Source: Burkholderiales bacterium
GTDB lineage: Bacteria; Pseudomonadota; Gammaproteobacteria; Burkholderiales; Burkholderiaceae_C
Length of the DNA: 5,856 bases
Assembly (NCBI GenBank): GCA_947474415.1
Contig: CANJKD010000182.1
Location: 1 to 5,856 of the forward strand
Direction of reading: 5' to 3'
Below, in pieces: positions 1 through 5,580 of this stretch (the stretch's first letter is position 1; the number at the start of each line of letters is the position of its first letter). The notes under the pieces are model-generated. The model made no database searches. It saw nothing but the letters and a program-made list of their open reading frames with translations, and was not told the origin of the DNA. The translations under genes and the position numbers were made by a program.

Positions 1-520
1 GCACGACCGCGACGATGTGGCCCAGCCCCGGCTTCTGCGCGCGCGCCGCCACGCCCGTAGGCGCAGGGCGCGGTGCGTTGCCGGCGGGCGCCAAAGCGGC
101 CGAGGCTGGCGGTGCGGCGGCGCCTTCCGATTGTGCCGGTGGTGGCCTGGCGCTGCGTGCTGCACTCTGGCCATAGACGCGCCCGGCGGGGCCCACTGCG
201 CGCGCCAGCAGTTCGGTCGTGTAGCCGCCGCCCGCACTGATGTCCAGCGCCACCATGCCGGGGCGGATGCCGATGAAGGCCAGCAACTGCGCCGGCTTGC
301 GGCGCTGGTCGTTGCTGCGGTCGGCGTCGCTGCGATCCGGGCTGGCGATGACCTCGGCAATGCGCGGCGGCGACAGCGCACCCGCACCCGTGCCCGTGCC
401 CGCAGTGCTGCAGCCGCCGAGCGCCAGTGCGGCCGATGCGATCACGGCCGCCCATGCCGCCCGACAGGCCAGCCCCGGTACGGAACCGGGGAAGCGGGGT
501 GATCGGGTCAGGTGGTGCAT
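1..520 (-). CDS. Lipoprotein with SAM-dependent methyltransferase fold (partial, 3' end outside window)
   Basis: Reading the minus strand from the ATG at 520-518 gives 173 codons without a stop, running off the left edge. Residues 1-37 are a lipoprotein signal peptide: arginines at 6, 9 and 20, a hydrophobic stretch at 21-36 and a lipobox LGGC with Cys37. A short Gly/Thr/Ala linker follows. Residues 52-118 match my knowledge of the COG4798-type predicted methyltransferases: IAEVIASPDRSDADRSND, then RRKPAQLLAFIGIRPGM, then SAM-binding motif I as ALDISAGGGYTTELL at 91-105, and GRVYGQ at 113-118. About 40 Ala/Pro-rich residues (119-161) then separate this from PGLGHIVAVV, where I expect a shorter connection. 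The substrate is unknown. The upstream ribosome binding site is weak, but no other start keeps the signal peptide. The family call is by recognition; the lipobox and motif I are visible directly. Confidence 0.85.
   Translation of the reverse strand, partial: MHHLTRSPRFPGSVPGLACRAAWAAVIASAALALGGCSTAGTGTGAGALSPPRIAEVIASPDRSDADRSNDQRRKPAQLLAFIGIRPGMVALDISAGGGYTTELLARAVGPAGRVYGQSAARSARPPPAQSEGAAAPPASAALAPAGNAPRPAPTGVAARAQKPGLGHIVAVV
378..404. repeat. Short CCCGYR hexamer repeat in the lipoprotein linker
   Basis: Four consecutive six-base units (CCCGCA, CCCGTG, CCCGTG, CCCGCA) occupy 381-404, preceded by a partial unit at 378-380. On the minus strand they encode a Gly-Thr/Gly-Ala run just after the lipidated cysteine of the methyltransferase-like lipoprotein. 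Replication slippage here would change the tether by two residues per unit and keep the frame. It is probably only a flexible spacer. Confidence 0.5.
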
Positions 521-543
521 CGCCCGGAGTCTATGCTCGCGCC

Positions 544-1131
544 ATGAACGAACGCATCACCCAGATCCTGGCGCAGATGGCCGCACTCGAAGACGACTTG
601 CGCAGCGCCGTCCATGAGCAGGAGAGCCGCATTTTTTTCCAGATCAGGGGCAGAAGAGTCGAGTTCGAACGCTCGGTGAAGGCGGCGCACCGCAAGCTCA
701 AGAAGAACTTCTTCCGCTGGCTCGTGACCGACCGCCCACAGAACCTGATCACCGGCCCGATCATCTACGGCATGGCGCTGCCGTTGCTGATGCTCGACCT
801 GTGCGTGAGCTTCTACCAGTGGGCCTGCTTCCCCATCTACGGCATCACCAAGGTGCGGCGCGCCGACTACATCGTGTTCGACCGGCACCAGCTCGGCTAC
901 CTGAACTTCATCGAGAAGTTCCATTGCACCTACTGCGAATACGGCAACGGCCTGATGGGCTACATGCGGGAGATTCTGGCGCGCACCGAAGAGTACTTCT
1001 GCCCCATCAAGCACGCCCACAAGGTGCTCGGCACGCACGCGCGCTACCACCGGTTTCTGGGCTACGGCGAGGCCGATGCCTACGAGGCCAGGCTGGAGGA
1101 ATTCCGGGTCGGCCTGGGCAAGCTCAAGTAG
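544..1131 (+). CDS. Conserved hypothetical membrane-associated protein with Cys/His cluster
   Basis: This 195-residue protein is a family I recognise only as conserved hypothetical; no function is known to me. Residues 1-60 are charged and probably helical, partly coiled-coil (MNERITQILAQMAALEDDLR), ending in a basic patch around 47-56. Residues 68-100 are strongly hydrophobic (GPIIYGMALPLLMLDLCVSF and on), suggesting one membrane-embedded helix or a hairpin. The conserved core follows: FDRHQLGYLNFIEKFHCTYC (112-131) with a CxxC pair at Cys128/Cys131, then YFCPIKHAHK (151-160) with Cys153 and His157. These could bind a metal or form a redox centre, which is inference. I chose the ATG at 544 because the frame stays open upstream (an ATG at 427) only across the signal-peptide region of the divergent gene, and those residues look non-coding. 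Only 23 bp separate the two start codons, so each promoter must overlap the other gene. Confidence 0.88.
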   Translation: MNERITQILAQMAALEDDLRSAVHEQESRIFFQIRGRRVEFERSVKAAHRKLKKNFFRWLVTDRPQNLITGPIIYGMALPLLMLDLCVSFYQWACFPIYGITKVRRADYIVFDRHQLGYLNFIEKFHCTYCEYGNGLMGYMREILARTEEYFCPIKHAHKVLGTHARYHRFLGYGEADAYEARLEEFRVGLGKLK

Positions 1132-1149
1132 CGCTTGCGCGGCACGCGC

Positions 1150-1752
1150 TCAGCGGCGCAGCAGGCTGCCCGCCGACTCACCGGCCGGCTGAAGCGGCCC
1201 GAGTGGGTGCACCTCCAGTTCGGTGCGGTCGATGCGCGGCTCGCCGGCGTGGCTCCGGAACAGCAGCAGCCCGTCGCGCACCACCAGCAGGCCGTCGAAG
1301 CGCCAGCCGGTGATGGCTGTTGCGCGCCTGAAGTTCAGGAAGTCGAGAAAGAAATTGCCCTCGCGCTGGCGGGTTTCGCGTACCAGGTGGAACTCGAAGA
1401 CACGGCACGCCTGGCGCGCCATGATGCAGTCGCGAATGCCGGGGTCCAGCGCGTCGAGCGGCACCGAAGAATTCGGCGCCAGGCGCGCGATCAGCTGCGG
1501 GTACGGGACCAGCGTGACGTTCGGGCTGGCGTCGAGGTCGAAGCCCAGCGCCTTCAGCTCCACGGTGGTGGTGCGGTAGGGCACGGCCTGGTCGAGCGCA
1601 CGCGCAGCGGCCTCGAAACTGTCGAAACCGGAAGGCTGATCGCTCAGGCTGCGCGGCAGCAGTGCGGCACAGCCTGCCAGCAAGGCAAGGCCCAGCACGC
1701 CCGCCCATCGAGGGGCGCGAAGCGCTTTGGCCCGGCACGCGCGGCGGCGCAC
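1150..1752 (-). CDS. Conserved hypothetical lipoprotein
   Basis: The product is about 200 residues from a GTG start at 1752-1750. Residues 1-15 are Arg-rich (RRRACRAKALRAPR), residues 16-27 are hydrophobic, and the lipobox LLAGC places the lipidated cysteine at 28, so it is probably anchored in a membrane. The mature part contains FDSFEAAARALDQAVPYRTT, LKALGFDLDASPNVTLVPYP, LDPGIRDCIMARQACRVFEF with Cys109 and Cys116 (possible disulfide), FLDFLNFRRATAITGWRF and a C-terminal PLGPLQPAGESAG. I recognise this as a conserved lipoprotein family of Burkholderiales without known function. A TTG at 1770-1768 is an alternative start; both have weak ribosome binding sites. The frame stays open to 2310, but that extension is antisense to the oxidoreductase remnant and lacks protein character. 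The stop is convergent with the gene ending at 1131, 18 bp away. Family membership is firm; function and exact start are not. Confidence 0.82.
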   Translation of the reverse strand: MRRRACRAKALRAPRWAGVLGLALLAGCAALLPRSLSDQPSGFDSFEAAARALDQAVPYRTTTVELKALGFDLDASPNVTLVPYPQLIARLAPNSSVPLDALDPGIRDCIMARQACRVFEFHLVRETRQREGNFFLDFLNFRRATAITGWRFDGLLVVRDGLLLFRSHAGEPRIDRTELEVHPLGPLQPAGESAGSLLRR

Positions 1753-1824
1753 GGGCTTGCGGCACGTCAACTTCGCGTCGGCCCCGGCGCCCGGCCCGCC
1801 CTTCAGCCGCCGCGAAAACGCCCC

Positions 1825-2268
1825 CTGACCCCGCGCATCCTCATCCTCCAGGGGCACCCCGACCGCGCGGGCGGCCCCCTGCGCGATGCGTTGGCGCAGC
1901 ACTGTGCGCAAGGCGCGGCAAGTGCCGGCCATGAACGGCGAACCGCCGACGTGGCGACGCTCGGCTTCCCGCTGCGGCGCGGGTGGCAGCGCGCCGCGTT
2001 GCCCAGCGGCCTGGCCGAGGCCCGGCAGGCCATCGGCTGGGCCACCCACCGGGTGCGGTTCTTGCCGTTCTGGCGGGGCGTCATGCCGGCGCTGGTCTAT
2101 CGCTGGTACTTCCGGGCCCGCCGCGTGATGGCTCTGGAGCGGAACATCCTCGGTTTCTGCGGCATCGCGCCCATCGGCGAAACCCGGGTCGGCCTGGTCG
2201 ACGGATTGGACCAAGCCGGGCGCCGGGCGCGGTTCGCGAAGTTGCATGCGCCAGGCGTGAAAGCGGCG
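1825..2268 (+). pseudogene. Remnant of flavodoxin-fold NAD(P)H dehydrogenase (quinone)
   Basis: The translated frame resembles the NAD(P)H:quinone oxidoreductase / modulator-of-drug-activity type flavoproteins. It has an N-terminal strand and flavin-phosphate loop RILILQGHPDRAGGPLRDAL, the segment LPSGLAEARQAIGWATHRVR, and a C-terminal half MPALVYRWYFRARRVMALER followed by NILGFCGIAPIGETRVGLVD. Three faults indicate decay. First, where ATG is expected the codon is CTG (1825-1827), with no ribosome binding site and no usable in-frame start nearby. Second, the central part normally lying between the 'PLWxGxMPALLK' strand and the 'MGMPAxxYRW' segment is missing, about 45-55 residues including flavin and active-site elements; the two sides are fused at 2083-2094. 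Third, there is no stop near the expected end around 2268, and the frame runs on to 2448 against the next gene. About 148 codons remain of the usual 190-200. The comparison is from memory of the family, not an alignment. Confidence 0.7.
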
Positions 2269-2281
2269 CAGCGGCATCGGG

Positions 2282-3664
2282 TCACCCGGCCTGCGGCAAG
2301 TCAACCTCATCGCCCATCAGGGGCGTGCTCGCCGGCCAGCCCAGTTCATGCGCGATGCACTGGCGCAACGCATCGGCCGGGCCGGGCTCGCCATGCGTCA
2401 CGAACACGCGACGCGGCACGTTCGGGCAGGTGCGCAGCCACGCCGTGAGCTGGGCCGCGTCGGCATGGGCCGACAAGCCCTGGACGTTCACGACCTCGGC
2501 ATTCACGGCGATGTCTTCGCCGAAGATGCGGATCGAGCGTTCGCCTGCCACCAGCCGCGCGCCGCGTGTGCCCGGCGCCTGGAAGCCGGCGAACAGGATC
2601 GTGTTGCGGGCATCGGCGGCACGCGTCTTCAGGTGGTGCAGCACGCGCCCGCCGGTGGCCATGCCGCTCGCGGAGATGATCACCGCCGGGTAACGCAAGG
2701 CATTCAGTGCGCGCGAGTCATCGACCGTGCGCACCATCTTTGCGGCATGGAACATCTGTTCGCAGTCGTGCGGCGACAGCCGGTGCTGGCTGCCGAAACG
2801 GCGGTAGATCGCGGTCGCATCGACCGCCATCGGGCTGTCGAGGAAGACCGGCACATCGGGGATCGCGCCGCTCGCCTTCAGGCGGTGGATGAGGTGCAGC
2901 AAGACCTGTGCACGCCCGACCGCGAACGACGGCACGACCACCGTGCCACCGCGCTTCACGGTGCGCGTGATCACCGCGCCGATCAGGCCTTCCACGTCGG
3001 TCGGGTCATGGAGGCGGTCGCCGTAGGTGGACTCGACGACGATGAAGTCGGCGCCGTCGATGTCGGCCGCCGGGCGCATCACCGGGTCGTCGGGGCGGCC
3101 GATATCGCCCGAAAACAGCACCCGGCAGCCCGCCGATTCCAGCAGCACCGACGCGGCGCCGAGGATGTGGCCCGCAGGGCGCAGTTGCATGCGCAGGCCC
3201 GGCATCAGGTCGTGCCATGTGTCGAATGGCATCGCGGCCAGCAATGGCAGCGTGTCGCGCGCTTCCTGGGCGGTGTAGAGCGGCAGCGCCGGCTCGTGCT
3301 TCGAACGGTGGTGCCGATTCGCGAAGGCCGCGTCTTCTTCCTGGATGTGGCCGCTGTCGGGCAGCAGCAGTTGGCACAGTTCGATGGTGGCCGCGCTGGT
3401 GTGCACGGCGCCCCGGAAGCCCTGGCGCATCAGCAGCGGCAAGGCACCCGAATGGTCGAGGTGCGCGTGGGTCAGCACCACGGCGGCGAGCCCGCCGGCA
3501 TCGAACGGCAAGGGCGCCCAGTTGCGCAGCCGCAAATTCTTGTAGCCCTGGAACAGGCCGCAATCGACGAGCACGCTGCGCCCGGCGTGTTCGACCAGGT
3601 ACTTCGAGCCGGTCACGGTGCCGGCACCGCCGAGGAAACGGATCTTCATGTCATTGAGCTTCAT
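2282..3664 (-). CDS. Beta-CASP metallo-beta-lactamase-fold RNase-like hydrolase
   Basis: This 460-residue protein belongs to the COG1236/CPSF73-like group: an MBL-fold zinc hydrolase with a beta-CASP insert and a C-terminal RNA-specificity domain, probably acting on RNA in the cytoplasm. All catalytic motifs are present (numbering from the ATG at 3664): HAHLDH at 66-71, PAGHILGAA with His166, SGDIG with Asp187, ESTYGDR at 211-217 (motif A), PSFAVGRAQ at 245-253, FLDSPMA at 274-280, SASGM at 331-335, SAHAD with His400 (motif B) and THGEP with His424 (motif C). Length is normal. The family usually begins at MKIRFLGGAGTVTGS, here the ATG at 3649-3647. The ATG at 3664 adds MKLND and has a GGTGG sequence at a suitable distance; a GTG at 3673 is also in frame. 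An FNR-like box lies just upstream. The RNA target is unknown. Relatives are often found near low-oxygen or stress genes, which fits the box but proves nothing here. Confidence 0.93.
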   Translation of the reverse strand: MKLNDMKIRFLGGAGTVTGSKYLVEHAGRSVLVDCGLFQGYKNLRLRNWAPLPFDAGGLAAVVLTHAHLDHSGALPLLMRQGFRGAVHTSAATIELCQLLLPDSGHIQEEDAAFANRHHRSKHEPALPLYTAQEARDTLPLLAAMPFDTWHDLMPGLRMQLRPAGHILGAASVLLESAGCRVLFSGDIGRPDDPVMRPAADIDGADFIVVESTYGDRLHDPTDVEGLIGAVITRTVKRGGTVVVPSFAVGRAQVLLHLIHRLKASGAIPDVPVFLDSPMAVDATAIYRRFGSQHRLSPHDCEQMFHAAKMVRTVDDSRALNALRYPAVIISASGMATGGRVLHHLKTRAADARNTILFAGFQAPGTRGARLVAGERSIRIFGEDIAVNAEVVNVQGLSAHADAAQLTAWLRTCPNVPRRVFVTHGEPGPADALRQCIAHELGWPASTPLMGDEVDLPQAG

Positions 3665-3666
3665 CG
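3639..3666 (-). repeat. 28-bp inverted repeat, left arm (start of MBL gene)
   Basis: The reverse complement of these 28 bases is identical, base for base, to 3812-3839. The arm covers the ATG at 3664 and the ATG at 3649 of the beta-CASP gene and encodes MKLNDMKIR in that gene's frame. The bases just beyond both ends of the arm (3638 and 3667) do not pair with the other copy, so the identity is exactly 28 bp. Confidence 0.97.
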
Positions 3667-3684
3667 AATCCACCGAGGCACGGT

Positions 3685-3698
3685 TTGATGTGGGTCAA
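3685..3698. promoter_or_regulatory. FNR/Anr-like binding site
   Basis: TTGATGTGGGTCAA matches the FNR/Anr/CRP-family consensus TTGAT-N4-ATCAA in nine of ten half-site bases and is nearly palindromic. Its centre (3691.5) lies 27-28 bp upstream of the ATG at 3664 and 122 bp upstream of the chemoreceptor start. Class II geometry (centre at -41.5) would start minus-strand transcription near 3650, one base before the ATG at 3649, or plus-strand transcription near 3733. Neither direction shows a good -10 box, so the regulated gene is unresolved. Oxygen-responsive control is inferred from the consensus. Confidence 0.6.
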
Positions 3699-3732
3699 TG
3701 GCACCTTCGTTGGCCGGTACACGCAGCCGGGC

Positions 3733-3759
3733 TCAAGTCTGCACCCGCCGTGACGAAAT
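3733..3759 (+). promoter_or_regulatory. Possible sigma-28 (FliA) promoter for the chemoreceptor
   Basis: TCAAGTCT (3733-3740), an 11-base spacer and GACGAAAT (3752-3759) match the enterobacterial sigma-28 consensus TAAAGTTT-N11-GCCGATAA at 11 of 16 positions with exact spacing. The -10 core CGA is kept. The position, roughly 55 bases before the start codon, and the nature of the gene fit, but a match of this quality can arise by chance. Confidence 0.35.
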
Positions 3760-3811
3760 CCCACTGAGAACCGATCCGCGTTCTGCCCGCTCCCGCAATG
3801 CCCAGGGTGAA

Positions 3812-3839
3812 CGATGAAGCTCAATGACATGAAGATCCG
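3812..3839 (+). repeat. 28-bp inverted repeat, right arm (start of chemoreceptor gene)
   Basis: This is a perfect inverted copy of 3639-3666. It includes the ATG at 3814 and encodes MKLNDMKIR, which here is the normal N-terminus for Burkholderiales chemoreceptors. The arms are separated by 145 bp (3667-3811) holding all of the shared upstream region. Confidence 0.97.
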
Positions 3840-5580
3840 CACCCGGTTGATGCTGGGCTTTGCGGCGATGGCCGCGCTGATCGCCGTGCTCGGCGCAGCA
3901 GCGCTTTACAGCCTGGTGAAGATCCACCAGGAATTCGGCAACGTGATGGACGATCGCTACCCGAAGCTGCTGATGGCCAACGACATCAAGGCCGTCAACA
4001 ACGAGGTCTCGCAGGCGCTTCGCAACCTGTTCATCGTCTCTGACCCGGACGACATCGTGGCCCAGTTCGACATCATCGCCGGCAGCTCGAAGCGCATCAA
4101 CGACAACATCGACCGTCTGAAGACCACGATCCACAGTGCCGAAGGCCAGGCCGCGCTCGACAAGCTGATGGAGGCGCGGGCCGACTACCGCAAGCCGCGC
4201 GACAAGGTCATCGAACTGCTGAAGTCGGGCCGCTCGGAGGAAGCCAAGAACGCCGTGCTGCTCGACCTGCGGCCGAAGCAGATCGTCTACATGGACCGGC
4301 TCGAAGACCTGATCAAGCTGCAGGACAAGCTGATGCGCGACTCGGGCACGGCCGCTGCCGGCACCGTGGCCGAGGCCAAGGCGGCCATCGCCCTCATGCT
4401 TGCGGTGTCGTTCGCCGCGGCCTTCCTGCTGGCCTGGTGGATCATCCGTTCCACGACCCGGCCGATCGAGCAGGCCGTGGCCATCATGCGCGCCGTGACG
4501 GCCGGTGACCTGAACATGCAGTTCAAGGCCGACGGCCGCAACGAAGCCGGCTTGCTGCTCGGTGGCCTGCACGCGATGCAGACGCGCCTCGCTGCCGTTG
4601 TCGGCCAGGTGCGCAGCGGCGCCGAAGGCGTGGCCACGGCGTCAGCGCAGATCGCGCAGGGCAACAACGATTTGTCGGGCCGAACCGAGCAGCAGGCCTC
4701 GGCTCTGCAACAAACCGCCGCGTCGATGGAGCAGCTCAACGCCACCGTGAAGCAGAACGCCGACAACGCGCGCCAGGCGAACCAGCTCGCACTGAGCGCG
4801 TCGACCGTTGCGGTGCAGGGCGGCGAAGTCGTGGGCCAGGTGGTTGACACGATGAAGGGCATCAACGCCAGCTCGAAGCGCATCGTCGACATCATCGGCG
4901 TGATCGACGGCATCGCATTCCAGACCAACATCCTGGCGCTCAACGCGGCCGTGGAAGCCGCCCGCGCCGGTGAACAGGGGCGCGGCTTCGCGGTCGTGGC
5001 CTCCGAAGTGCGCAGCCTGGCGCAGCGCAGCGCCGAAGCGGCGAAGGAAATCAAGTCACTGATCTCGGCCAGTGTGGAGCGCGTCGAACAGGGCACGGCG
5101 CTGGTCGACAAGGCCGGCGCGACGATGCAGGAAGTGGTGGCCTCGATCCGCCGCGTCACCGACATCGTCGGCGAGATCAGTGCCGCCAGCAGCGAGCAGC
5201 ACAGCGGTGTGGCGCAAGTCGGCGAAGCCATCACGCAGATGGACCAGGCGACGCAGCAGAACTCGGCACTGGTCGAAGAGAGTGCCGCAGCGGCCGAGAG
5301 CCTGAAGCTGCAGGCGCATCAGCTGGTCGATGCGGTGGCGTTCTTCAGGCTGGCATCGGCCGGGCCGGTGCAGGCTGCGGCCTGGACGAGATCACCCACG
5401 ATGCCGGCCGCGAAGCCATCCGCAACGCAGACACGCGTGCAGACAGCACCGTCCACCCCGCAGGCCAACCCGGTCAAGCCCGCCGTGAACACCGCCACCA
5501 GTCGCTGTTTCCCCAAGCCCTTGTGCATCGTCGCCTCCGTTTCACATGGCTGGCAGCGTCAGAGCGCATCGAGCCGGTAG
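3814..5580 (+). CDS. Methyl-accepting chemotaxis protein (4HB sensor, HAMP, MCP signalling domain)
   Basis: This 588-residue inner-membrane chemoreceptor would report to CheA/CheW. TM1 is about residues 12-35 ([20 protein letters not shown]). The periplasmic part, about 36-188, looks like a four-helix-bundle ligand-binding domain (4HB_MCP) of unknown ligand. TM2 is about 190-211 ([20 protein letters not shown]), followed by a HAMP domain to about 265 ([20 protein letters not shown]). The cytoplasmic coiled-coil hairpin follows, with the highly conserved tip around 364-400 ([20 protein letters not shown]) and methylation-type helices rich in E/Q. Conserved sequence ends near VDAVAFFRL (505-513). 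The last 75 residues are Ala/Pro/Thr-rich and then end in [18 protein letters not shown] and a few more, with no CheR-binding pentapeptide of the xWxxF kind. AGGGTGA lies 3 bases before the ATG and serves as ribosome binding site. The stop overlaps the convergent DUF294 gene by 22 bp. Family call is certain; ligand unknown. Confidence 0.96.
   Translation: MKLNDMKIRTRLMLGFAAMAALIAVLGAAALYSLVKIHQEFGNVMDDRYPKLLMANDIKAVNNEVSQALRNLFIVSDPDDIVAQFDIIAGSSKRINDNIDRLKTTIHSAEGQAALDKLMEARADYRKPRDKVIELLKSGRSEEAKNAVLLDLRPKQIVYMDRLEDLIKLQDKLMRDSGTAAAGTVAEAKAAIALMLAVSFAAAFLLAWWIIRSTTRPIEQAVAIMRAVTAGDLNMQFKADGRNEAGLLLGGLHAMQTRLAAVVGQVRSGAEGVATASAQIAQGNNDLSGRTEQQASALQQTAASMEQLNATVKQNADNARQANQLALSASTVAVQGGEVVGQVVDTMKGINASSKRIVDIIGVIDGIAFQTNILALNAAVEAARAGEQGRGFAVVASEVRSLAQRSAEAAKEIKSLISASVERVEQGTALVDKAGATMQEVVASIRRVTDIVGEISAASSEQHSGVAQVGEAITQMDQATQQNSALVEESAAAAESLKLQAHQLVDAVAFFRLASAGPVQAAAWTRSPTMPAAKPSATQTRVQTAPSTPQANPVKPAVNTATSRCFPKPLCIVASVSHGWQRQSASSR
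5319..5528 (-). CDS. Doubtful small ORF with strong ribosome binding site and signal-like N-terminus
   Basis: On the minus strand an ATG at 5528-5526 is preceded by GGAGG with a five-base gap, the best ribosome binding site in the window, 30 bp after the stop of the DUF294-type gene. The 69-residue product begins [20 protein letters not shown], like a signal peptide (basic start, hydrophobic stretch), then has several cysteines and no recognisable domain. Its body is entirely antisense to the chemoreceptor tail, and its end lies under conserved chemoreceptor sequence. It could be the surviving 5' end of a truncated gene that once followed the DUF294 gene in an operon, a real small secreted protein, or a chance frame. 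I cannot separate these. Confidence 0.25.
   Translation of the reverse strand: MHKGLGKQRLVAVFTAGLTGLACGVDGAVCTRVCVADGFAAGIVGDLVQAAACTGPADASLKNATASTS
5529..5545 (-). promoter_or_regulatory. Shine-Dalgarno sequence and leader of the minus-strand ORF at 5528
   Basis: Read on the minus strand, this stretch holds GTGAAACGGAGGCGACG immediately before ATG. GGAGG is a full match to the core anti-16S sequence at standard spacing. It lies within the chemoreceptor coding sequence on the plus strand, which makes it unexpected unless a minus-strand gene starts, or once started, here. Confidence 0.45.

Noticed and set aside
427..543. Longer start for the 195-residue protein (ATG at 427)
   Set aside because: The added 39 residues are antisense to the lipoprotein signal peptide of the divergent gene and look non-coding; the family starts near the ATG at 544.
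1130..1150. AGCGC...GCGCT inverted repeat in the convergent gap as a terminator
   Set aside because: The stem is only five base pairs with an 11-base loop and no T-run on either strand, so it does not support a terminator call.
1753..2310. N-terminal extension of the minus-strand lipoprotein frame
   Set aside because: It is antisense to the oxidoreductase remnant, Arg/Pro/Ala-rich without a recognisable domain, and would place a clear lipoprotein signal peptide in the middle of a protein.
1135..2448. One long plus-strand reading frame of 437 codons
   Set aside because: Only the part from about 1825 to 2268 resembles a protein family. The first part is antisense to the lipoprotein gene and the last part antisense to the beta-CASP gene; such open frames are common in high-GC DNA.
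2348..3688. 446-codon plus-strand frame
   Set aside because: Entirely antisense to the beta-CASP gene, whose minus-strand product has a full set of catalytic motifs; the plus-strand translation is His/Arg/Gln-rich shadow sequence.
3710..3738. Possible sigma-70 promoter TTGGCC-N17-TCAAGT
   Set aside because: Only 4/6 and 3/6 matches to the hexamers, which is no better than chance in this composition.
3733..5234. Long minus-strand frames at 3733-4572 and 4287-5234
   Set aside because: Antisense to conserved chemoreceptor domains, with no family resemblance.
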